From assembly GCA_013003145.1 (NCBI GenBank), contig JABDLH010000303.1, positions 1-14,575 of the forward strand: a DNA stretch of 14,575 bases, in the 5' to 3' direction. This document shows positions 1 through 6,102 of the stretch, in pieces; the stretch's first letter is position 1; each line of letters starts with the position of its first letter. The DNA is from Flavobacteriaceae bacterium. Lineage in GTDB: Bacteria > Bacteroidota > Bacteroidia > Flavobacteriales > Flavobacteriaceae. The position numbers were made by a program, and so were the translations under genes. The notes beneath the pieces are model-generated. The model was not told where the DNA came from. It did not search any database and worked only from the letters and a program-made list of their open reading frames with translations.

Positions 1-342
1 GCAGGGGAGCATGTGGATGACCTGATGACCTTGTGTGAAGCGGATATCACGACTAAAAACCCTAAGAAACAAAAGAAGTACAAGAATAATTTTAAACTGG
101 TTCGCCAGAAGATCGAGGAAGTAGAAGAAAGAGATCATATCCGGAACTTTCAACCCCCCGTAAGTGGAGAAGAGATCATGAAAACCTTTAAGCTGAAACC
201 ATCCCGGGAGATCGGGCAGATTAAAGAAGCGATAAAGGAAGCTATTCTTGAAGGGGAGATCCCTAACGAGTACCAAGCCGCCAGGGACTTCATGTTGCGT
301 AAAGGCAAGGCTATGGGTTTGACTGTCCAGGATGATTTATAA
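1..342 (+). CDS. CCA tRNA nucleotidyltransferase (tRNA CCA-adding enzyme / poly(A) polymerase family), C-terminal end only
   Basis: This is the last 113 codons of a gene that starts before the window. The frame is open from base 1 (Ala-Gly-Glu-His) straight into the GTG at 13, so that GTG is an internal Val and not a start. In the family the enzyme adds or repairs the CCA 3' end of tRNA in the cytoplasm. The catalytic nucleotidyltransferase head and most of the HD region lie outside the window. What is visible is the tail: a [14 protein letters not shown] segment, a Lys-rich helix, and the closing [10 protein letters not shown]...[11 protein letters not shown] stretch, which I recognise from the end of Bacteroidota COG0617 proteins. 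It ends at TAA 340-342, 51 bases before the heme A synthase gene on the same strand. The family call rests on recognition of this tail, so exact substrate use (CCA versus poly(A)) cannot be judged. Confidence 0.82.
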   Translation, partial: AGEHVDDLMTLCEADITTKNPKKQKKYKNNFKLVRQKIEEVEERDHIRNFQPPVSGEEIMKTFKLKPSREIGQIKEAIKEAILEGEIPNEYQAARDFMLRKGKAMGLTVQDDL

Positions 343-393
343 CAATCCCTGCATGGCTTCCCGGCCTGGGAGGGAATACGAATACTTATAATA

Positions 394-1422
394 ATGAACT
401 ACAGGAAAATTGCAAAGGTATCACTGCTGCTGGTATACCTGGTGATTATTGCAGGGGCCGTTGTCAGGATGACAGGCAGCGGCATGGGTTGCCCGGACTG
501 GCCAAAATGTTTCGGTTATTACATTCCCCCTACCGAGATCGCTGACCTGGAATGGAAACCGAACCATGATTATGAAGCGGGGCAGGTGATCATCCGGGAG
601 CAGTCACTGCAGGTGGCTGCACGGGATTTCCATTCCGGTGAAACCTATGATGAGGGGCAATGGAATGCCTATACCCGTCATGATTATGCAGAGTTCAATG
701 TCTTCCATACCTGGACCGAATTCCTTAACCGCCTGATGGGTGCCCTGGCCGGACTAGCTACCCTGCTACTGGCCGTCGCTTCTTTTTCCTATTGGAAGCG
801 CGATAAATTTGTAACACTTGCTTCCTGCTTCGTAGTCCTGGCAATGGGTTTCCAGGCGTGGCTTGGGGCAACCGTGGTTTATTCCGTGCTTGCCCCGGCC
901 AAGATCACCGTACATATGTTGATGGCACTGGCAATTGTTGCCATACTGCTTCTATTGATTTATCGTACTTCTAAGGCTCAGAAAGATCATAAAAAGGATA
1001 CACTACTGCGCAACCTGCTTATCCTTGCCTTAGGTCTGACCGTGGTCCAGGTGGTCCTGGGAACACAAGTACGACAATTAGTGGACCAGCGTATAGACCT
1101 GGTCGGTGAAGAAGCAAAAGCCTTGTGGTTGAACGATCCCGGTATTTCGTTTTATATTCATCGTTCATTCTCTATCCTCGTGGTGCTGTTGAACAGCTAC
1201 CTGGCATACCGAATCTTTAAATTAAAGCTTGGTTTTGATAAAATTAAATGGGTCCTGGGGCTTATTGTGGTCGAGATCCTGACAGGAATTGCCATGGTTT
1301 ACCTCGATTTCCCCTTTGCATCACAGCCCTTGCACCTGGTGCTGGCCTCCCTCTTATTCGGGCTGCAGTTTTATTTGGTATTGGAGGTGGTATATGCTGG
1401 CAGGAACCTTAAAACTTCGTAA
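394..1422 (+). CDS. ctaA: Heme A synthase, COX15/CtaA family
   Basis: Inner-membrane enzyme that oxidises the C8 methyl of heme O to a formyl group, giving heme A for cytochrome c oxidase. The 342-residue protein shows eight hydrophobic spans (roughly 7-24, 111-131, 139-160, 170-190, 204-225, 252-275, 284-303, 312-334), as expected for two four-helix bundles. The four His expected to bind heme are H105 (HTWTEFLNR), H174, H256 (IHRSF) and H314 (QPLHL). Just after the first helix comes VVRMTGSGMGCPDWPKC, with a Cys pair at 33 and 39 like the redox Cys pair of Bacillus-type CtaA. A long loop of about 60 residues (42-104) follows on the outer face. The start is the ATG at 394; no strong Shine-Dalgarno is visible (upstream is CTTATAATA). 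The stop TAA overlaps a TAACTTTG promoter-like box. No ctaB or oxidase gene is in the window. Confidence 0.93.
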   Translation: MNYRKIAKVSLLLVYLVIIAGAVVRMTGSGMGCPDWPKCFGYYIPPTEIADLEWKPNHDYEAGQVIIREQSLQVAARDFHSGETYDEGQWNAYTRHDYAEFNVFHTWTEFLNRLMGALAGLATLLLAVASFSYWKRDKFVTLASCFVVLAMGFQAWLGATVVYSVLAPAKITVHMLMALAIVAILLLLIYRTSKAQKDHKKDTLLRNLLILALGLTVVQVVLGTQVRQLVDQRIDLVGEEAKALWLNDPGISFYIHRSFSILVVLLNSYLAYRIFKLKLGFDKIKWVLGLIVVEILTGIAMVYLDFPFASQPLHLVLASLLFGLQFYLVLEVVYAGRNLKTS

Positions 1423-1427
1423 CTTTG
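1420..1427 (+). promoter_or_regulatory. Possible -7 box (TAACTTTG) for the 1450 gene
   Basis: TAACTTTG matches the Bacteroidota -7 consensus TAnnTTTG exactly. It begins on the stop codon of ctaA and lies 22 bases before the ATG at 1450. The usual -33 TTG is not present at the right distance; only CTG at 1397-1399 is there, 20 bases upstream. This is therefore half a promoter by sequence and the call is tentative. Confidence 0.35.
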
Positions 1428-1449
1428 CCCATTCCAAAATCAGGAGCTA

Positions 1450-1944
1450 ATGATCTATAAAATAAGGATAATTCTGGATGCCCCGGAAGACATTTTCAGG
1501 GATATTGAAATTGAATCAGGGGATACTATGGAGGAGTTTCACAACGCCATAACCCAGGCATTCGGGTTCCTGGGCACAGAAATGGCTTCCTTTTACACCT
1601 GCGATGAAGAATGGAACCAGGATGAAGAAATTGCCTTATTTGATATGAGCGAAGGAGGCTCTGATGTCCGCCTGATGAACGAGACTACCCTGGATGATGT
1701 GATGACTGAAAACAATCCGAAACTCATCTATGTCTATGACTTCTTAAGCATGTGGACCTTCTTTGTTGAATTGGCTGACATCGTGGAAAAAGAAGACGGA
1801 CGAACATACCCCAATGTACTCTTCAGTTTTGGAGAACTCCCGGATGCTCCACCGGAAAAGAATTTTGAATCTGAATCCGAAGTCGATTTCGATGATTCGT
1901 TTGAAGATTACGACGACATGGATTTTGACGAACAGTGGAATTAA
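1450..1944 (+). CDS. pRiA4b ORF-3 / IS1096 passenger (TnpR-like) family protein
   Basis: A 164-residue acidic, probably cytoplasmic protein of unknown function. The N-terminal part (MIYKIRIILDAPEDIFRDIEI, then a helix MEEFHNAITQAFGF) and the later YVYDFLSMWTFFVELADI at 94-111 match the layout of the plasmid pRiA4b ORF-3-like fold. That fold is often labelled 'IS1096 element passenger TnpR family'. The name is historical: there is no recombinase motif and no transposon around it. The last 26 residues (about 139-164) are almost all Asp, Glu, Ser and Phe/Tyr (for example DFDDSFEDYDDMDFDE), which suggests a disordered acidic tail. The start ATG 1450 has AGGAG at 1442-1446, a spacing of only 3 bases. 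It follows ctaA by 27 bases and precedes the NdpA-like gene by 76 bases on the same strand. Family assignment is by motif recognition; the function is not known. Confidence 0.72.
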   Translation: MIYKIRIILDAPEDIFRDIEIESGDTMEEFHNAITQAFGFLGTEMASFYTCDEEWNQDEEIALFDMSEGGSDVRLMNETTLDDVMTENNPKLIYVYDFLSMWTFFVELADIVEKEDGRTYPNVLFSFGELPDAPPEKNFESESEVDFDDSFEDYDDMDFDEQWN

Positions 1945-2020
1945 GGAAATCCTACTACAGAATTCTTTCCTTTTTACGACAACCTTATTCATTACAACCT
2001 AAAAACCTACATTTCCCGCA

Positions 2021-3079
2021 ATGATTAACCTATATTCCTCCCAGATCGAAAGCGTATCTCTACACCGCGTAGGGAACATCAGCAAAGCCGAAGGATTGTT
2101 CTTATCCGAAGACCCCTACCAATTGGATGACGAGACCAATGGCCTTTTGAAAGAATACTTCTTTAAACCCTTCCGGGATAAAGAAGAGAACTACTACCAC
2201 TTTGCCCATGAAGCTGACCTGGAATTCAATCCTGTTTTTATGCAGGCATCAGCGATATTTGATAATCCGTCAACGGCACACCAGGGCTCTATGGAAATCG
2301 CCAAACACCTGTTTCAGCAATCCAACCACCCGCATATCAAGAGCGGTGAAGTCTACGTGGCCTATATAGAGAACGCGATGATCGATAACCAGAAGACCCA
2401 GGCTATCGGGATATTTAAGAGCGAGTTAAAGCACGATTTCCTGCAGTTCGAGGAGAAGGCCGCCAACCTGGATCTTAAAGTATTACAGGGAGTAAACCTG
2501 AACAAACTGGACAAAGGCTGCCTGATTTTCAACACCAGTAAAGAAGAAGGTTTTAAAGTACTTTCCGTGGATAGCAACCGCTATGACACCAAATACTGGC
2601 TTGAGAATTTCCTGGGGGTTACAGCTCTTGCCGATGAGAATTTCTACACCAAGAACTACCTGAAATTCTGCCAGAACTTTGCCAAGGACGTGGTACTGCC
2701 CGCAGAAGACAAACAGCAGGAGGTGCTGTTCATGAACCGTGCGGTGAACCACTTTGCCAAGAACGATAATTTTGAGGAGACCAATTTCCTGAACGAGGTA
2801 ATGGAGAATCCTGAACTGATCCCGGAATTTAAGCATTACAAGGTAGAAAAAGGTCCTAAATACAGCGTTGAAGACGTTTCTACCTTTGATATTGCCAATA
2901 AGGCGGTGTCCGATGCGAGGAAGAAAATGAAGAACGTTATAGAACTGGATACCAATATCCAGATCAGGCTGGATTTCATCAACCCGGAATCTGCGGAGAA
3001 ATTCGTAGAAAAAGGATGGGATGAGGAAAGGCAGATGTATTATTACCTGGTATACTTCAACAAAGAACAGAAAAGCTAG
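2021..3079 (+). CDS. Nucleoid-associated protein, NdpA/YejK (37-kDa) family
   Basis: A soluble 352-residue protein resembling the NA37/NdpA family, whose E. coli member YejK binds the nucleoid. Supporting stretches are the N-terminal strand-helix start (INLYSSQIESVSLHRVGN), a central core SGEVYVAYIENAMIDNQ then AIGIFKSE at about 108-135, the KGCLIFN segment at 165-171, and DTKYWLENFLGV at 189-200. The length is close to the usual 330-350 residues. There is no signal peptide or membrane span. The ATG at 2021 is the first in frame and is preceded by an A/C-rich leader without a clear Shine-Dalgarno. The gene converges on the minus-strand gene at 3097 with only 17 bases between the stops and no obvious terminator. 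What it does in Bacteroidota is not established; DNA binding is by family inference. Confidence 0.78.
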   Translation: MINLYSSQIESVSLHRVGNISKAEGLFLSEDPYQLDDETNGLLKEYFFKPFRDKEENYYHFAHEADLEFNPVFMQASAIFDNPSTAHQGSMEIAKHLFQQSNHPHIKSGEVYVAYIENAMIDNQKTQAIGIFKSELKHDFLQFEEKAANLDLKVLQGVNLNKLDKGCLIFNTSKEEGFKVLSVDSNRYDTKYWLENFLGVTALADENFYTKNYLKFCQNFAKDVVLPAEDKQQEVLFMNRAVNHFAKNDNFEETNFLNEVMENPELIPEFKHYKVEKGPKYSVEDVSTFDIANKAVSDARKKMKNVIELDTNIQIRLDFINPESAEKFVEKGWDEERQMYYYLVYFNKEQKS

Positions 3080-3096
3080 TTTCGACCATTCCGGGG

Positions 3097-4182
3097 CTAA
3101 GGAAGTTTAATACGCCTTTCCAGGATCTGCTTCATGCTCACATCCTGGTAGTTCCGCTTAACAAAATCGAGGGTCAGGTGTAAAATCTGGCCCATTGTTT
3201 TTGCCCTTTTGAACTTCACATCCAGCGTCATCTCATAGATCTCCTGCCTCAGGCGATCCACATTATCAGGCAGTGATATATCATCCCCCTTACAGATGTT
3301 GACCAGCTTTTTAATGCGCTTCCCGGAACTGATGATCCGCTTGGCTACGATAGACCGCTCTTCCACCTTGTACTGATCTACTGAATCTACCAGCAGCTTC
3401 CTCCGGACCAGTTCTACCATCACGTTGTTCTCCTTAAAGAATTGCGGGCGGTAAACCTTAAGTTTACCCTCAAAACACTGCTGGTCAAAATCGATCGCCC
3501 GGATACGGTAGACCACGTGGTCAAAGTCGTGTACGGGAACGATCACGTAATTATAGGACCGCATATCTCCCAGGAGGCGGATCATACAACGCTCGTTGAA
3601 CTTCACGAATTCCTTGGCCAGCTGGGACTTCTCCGACTCGGAACAGGAAGGCAGTATATCCTTGATAAAAACATCTCCCGGGATCCCTGATATATGCTCC
3701 TCGATCAGGGTATCCTTGTACACCAGGAAATTCAGGTTGTAGGGAGAAAGCATATGCTCCAATTCCAGTCCGTAGATACGGGAGGCATCGGTCTTCTTTA
3801 CATAAAAATACGTGAAATTGTCATTGAGGATATTCCTGACACGAATGCGGAAAGGTTTGGAATTCCCGAAGGTGCAGTAATCAACCGCATCGATATTTAA
3901 GTACTGGAATATTCGGTCACTACCATCGGAATGCAATTGTGAATATACCTTTTTTAGACTGAGGTCAATCTCCTGTCTTTCGGAATCCGAGTAATATACC
4001 CTTACCCAGAGGGTGTCCTCCCCGTCATTATCATAAACCACCACTGATCCCGCAAACCGGAGCAGGTCTTCGTAGAAAATGGGGATCTCTATTTTGCGAT
4101 TGTAATTGTCAAGATAGGCATCCAGTTTTTCATTTACCGGGTAGGCCGGCTTCTTCTTAGACATCATTCTTTCCTCTGACAT
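3097..4182 (-). CDS. Conserved hypothetical protein with kinase-fold-like motifs
   Basis: A 361-residue protein that I cannot place in a named family, soluble, with no signal peptide or membrane helix. The middle part has an order of motifs like a protein-kinase or aminoglycoside-phosphotransferase fold: a beta-rich region with FGNSKPFRIRV (105-115), FYVKK (126-130) as a possible ATP-binding Lys strand, LELEHML (139-145) as a possible alpha-C Glu, and LIEEHISGIPGD (159-170) as a possible hinge. LGDMRSYN (204-211) has Asp and Asn five apart, as in catalytic loops, and RAIDFD (228-233) resembles a metal-binding DFG/DFD. This is inference from spacing; no similarity search was run. The C-terminal third is basic and helical. 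The start ATG at 4182 has no clear ribosome site, while AGAGGAAAG sits directly before the double ATG at 4167-4162 (codons 6 and 7), so the true start may be there. It diverges from the ABC exporter, with an 87-base gap. Confidence 0.6.
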   Translation of the reverse strand: MSEERMMSKKKPAYPVNEKLDAYLDNYNRKIEIPIFYEDLLRFAGSVVVYDNDGEDTLWVRVYYSDSERQEIDLSLKKVYSQLHSDGSDRIFQYLNIDAVDYCTFGNSKPFRIRVRNILNDNFTYFYVKKTDASRIYGLELEHMLSPYNLNFLVYKDTLIEEHISGIPGDVFIKDILPSCSESEKSQLAKEFVKFNERCMIRLLGDMRSYNYVIVPVHDFDHVVYRIRAIDFDQQCFEGKLKVYRPQFFKENNVMVELVRRKLLVDSVDQYKVEERSIVAKRIISSGKRIKKLVNICKGDDISLPDNVDRLRQEIYEMTLDVKFKRAKTMGQILHLTLDFVKRNYQDVSMKQILERRIKLP

Positions 4183-4269
4183 ACCCTGGTGGACTTAAGC
4201 ATTTAAGTAAATGTAACAAAATATCGTTTTCTTCGTCTTGTATAACAGATACAATCAAAAAAATCATCA

Positions 4270-5163
4270 TTGGAAACCATCCTGAGCGTAAACCACCTGA
4301 CCAAGAAATTCGGATACCTGACTGCCGTGGAGGACTTGTCCTTCGAGATCGAAAAAGGAAATGTCTATGGGATTCTTGGCCCCAACGGTAGCGGTAAATC
4401 AACCACCCTGGGCATAGTATTGAATGTAGTTAATAAAAGCCAGGGTTCTTTCTCCTGGTTTAACGGGCAACTTTCTACCCATGACGCCCTTAAAAAAGTT
4501 GGCGCCATTATAGAACGGCCCAATTTCTACCCATATATGACCGCCCTTCAGAACTTACGCCTGGTCTGCAAGATCAAGGAGGTTTCCTATGATAAAATAC
4601 AAGAAAAACTGGAACTGGTTAATCTCTGGGACCGGAGGAAGAGCACCTTTAAAACCTATTCCCTGGGGATGAAACAACGACTTGCGATCGCATCGGCCCT
4701 CCTCAACGACCCCGAGATACTGATACTGGATGAACCCACCAACGGTTTGGACCCACAGGGTATTCACCAGATCAGGGAGATCATTAAAAAGGTCGCCTCC
4801 ATGGGAACCACCATACTCTTAGCTTCTCACCTGCTGGACGAAGTGGAAAAAGTTTGTACCCACGTGGTCATTCTCCGGAAAGGAAAAAAAATATACTCCG
4901 GGAAAGTAGACGGTATGCTGACCAGTTACGGTTATTTTGAATTAAAGAGTGCCGCCCAGGAGAAACTGTTGTCTTTCCTGGAGTCTCACCAAAGCTTTGG
5001 TAACATCAAGGAGGATCGCGGACTGCTTACCGTTTACCTGGAAAAAGAAATGGATGCCGGCGAATTAAATACCCTGCTCCATCAACAAGGTATTACCCTG
5101 TCTCACCTCGTAAAACGAAAAGAGAGCCTGGAAGAACAATTCCTCACCATTACCAAAAACTGA
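4270..5163 (+). CDS. ABC transporter ATP-binding protein, ABC-2/BcrA-NatA type
   Basis: The 297-residue ATPase subunit of an exporter, acting at the cytoplasmic face of the inner membrane with the permease encoded next. Walker A GPNGSGKS is at 37-44, signature SLGMKQR at 131-137, Walker B plus D-loop ILILDEPTNGLDP at 150-162, and the switch His at 187 (ASHLLDEVEKV). The Q-loop position carries Glu (AIIERPNFYPYM, 79-90), as in bacitracin or lantibiotic immunity (BcrA-like) ATPases. The C-terminal 90 residues form the extra domain common in ABC-2 ATPases. The start is taken as TTG 4270: the frame is closed upstream by TAA at 4243-4245, no ATG lies between, and starting here gives the usual METILSVNHLTKKFG opening. 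The substrate cannot be read from sequence; drug, peptide or ion export are all possible. It is translationally close to the permease (10-base gap), so probably one operon. Confidence 0.92.
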   Translation: METILSVNHLTKKFGYLTAVEDLSFEIEKGNVYGILGPNGSGKSTTLGIVLNVVNKSQGSFSWFNGQLSTHDALKKVGAIIERPNFYPYMTALQNLRLVCKIKEVSYDKIQEKLELVNLWDRRKSTFKTYSLGMKQRLAIASALLNDPEILILDEPTNGLDPQGIHQIREIIKKVASMGTTILLASHLLDEVEKVCTHVVILRKGKKIYSGKVDGMLTSYGYFELKSAAQEKLLSFLESHQSFGNIKEDRGLLTVYLEKEMDAGELNTLLHQQGITLSHLVKRKESLEEQFLTITKN

Positions 5164-5173
5164 ACCCAACCGA

Positions 5174-6007
5174 ATGAAACGACTACTGCAAATAGAATTT
5201 ATCAAGCTCTGGAACAGCCGTTCCAGCCGTATCCTGATTCTCGCCTATTTTATACTGCTCACCTCTATTGCCCTGGTGGCGGCGATTAAATTTGATATCG
5301 GCCCCATACAGTTCCACCTGGCCGAACAGGGGATCTTTAATTTCCCCTATATCTGGCACTTCAATAGCTTTATCATTGCTTTCTTTAAGCTTTTCCTGGC
5401 GATCGTCATAGTGTCCATGATGGCTAATGAATACAGTAACAAGACCATAAAACAGAACCTGATAGACGGGCTCTCCAAAAAGGAATTCGTCCTTTCCAAG
5501 TTCCTTACCGTACTGACATTCGCTTTGGTATCCACCCTCTTTGTATTCGTGGTTTCCCTGATCCTGGGGCTGATCTATTCGGATTATAACGAGATTTCTA
5601 TCATATTTTCTGACCTTGAGTTCTTGCTGGCTTATTTTGTAAAACTAGTGGGGTTCTTCTCCTTCTGCCTGTTCCTGGGAATGTTGGTGAAACGTTCTGC
5701 CTTTGCCTTAGGTTTCCTCATCCTCTGGCAGGTTATCGAGATGCTCAGTTGGGGATTCATTCGCTGGAAGTTCTTTGATGGTCCCACCACCGAAACTATT
5801 ATGGGATTTTTCCCGCTGAATGCCATGTTCAACCTGATCGAAGAACCCTTCTCGCGGCTCAACGCCGTTCAATCTGTCGCCAAACAAGTGGGTGAGACCT
5901 TAGTCCTGGATTACCAGGTAAAGGGATACGAGATCCTGATCGTGTTGGCCTGGACCTTTATTTTCATATACGGATCCTATGCACTACTGCGTAAACGTGA
6001 TCTCTGA
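5174..6007 (+). CDS. ABC-2 type transporter permease
   Basis: The 277-residue membrane subunit of the exporter whose ATPase is just upstream. It opens with a short cytoplasmic helix (MKRLLQIEFIKLWNSRSSR) typical of ABC-2 permeases and then has about six hydrophobic spans (about 20-38, 66-86, 108-134, 152-172, 175-196, 252-270). Between the second and third spans lies the conserved cytoplasmic motif ANEYSNKTIKQNLIDGLSKKE (84-104), a hallmark of BcrB/NatB-like permeases that couples to the ATPase. It ends in LLRKRDL, the usual 'xRRD' style end. ATG 5174 follows the ATPase stop by 10 bases. No regulator such as a two-component pair or GntR gene is next to it, so the inducing signal and substrate are unknown. 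Confidence 0.9.
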   Translation: MKRLLQIEFIKLWNSRSSRILILAYFILLTSIALVAAIKFDIGPIQFHLAEQGIFNFPYIWHFNSFIIAFFKLFLAIVIVSMMANEYSNKTIKQNLIDGLSKKEFVLSKFLTVLTFALVSTLFVFVVSLILGLIYSDYNEISIIFSDLEFLLAYFVKLVGFFSFCLFLGMLVKRSAFALGFLILWQVIEMLSWGFIRWKFFDGPTTETIMGFFPLNAMFNLIEEPFSRLNAVQSVAKQVGETLVLDYQVKGYEILIVLAWTFIFIYGSYALLRKRDL

Positions 6008-6102
6008 TCCCTCGCTACTGCACGGTAATTACGGGCTTTGATCGCTTTAAAAAAGGTATGTTCACGGCTTTTCACTACCTTTTAAGTCGCAACATTCCCG
6101 TG

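Noticed and set aside
13..15. GTG as a gene start
   Set aside because: The frame is open to base 1 and the upstream residues (AGEH) continue the CCA-adding enzyme family pattern, so this is an internal Val.
1450..1944. Insertion sequence suggested by the TnpR-like family name
   Set aside because: There is no recombinase motif, terminal inverted repeats, target duplication or transposase.
1943..1972. Possible terminator AAGGAAA...TTTCCTT after the 1450 gene
   Set aside because: The 16-base loop and AT-rich 7-bp stem are too weak. The T-run partly lies in the stem.
4200..4213. Short palindrome CATTTA-AG-TAAATG between the divergent genes at 4182 and 4270
   Set aside because: 6-bp AT-only arms are expected by chance. 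No -33/-7 promoter pair could be placed around it on either strand.
6058..6102. Upstream ATG of the surface-protein frame
   Set aside because: It would place 15 residues before a well-formed signal peptide. It also sits inside a possible 8-bp stem (AAAAGGTA 6051-6058 / TACCTTTT 6076-6083).
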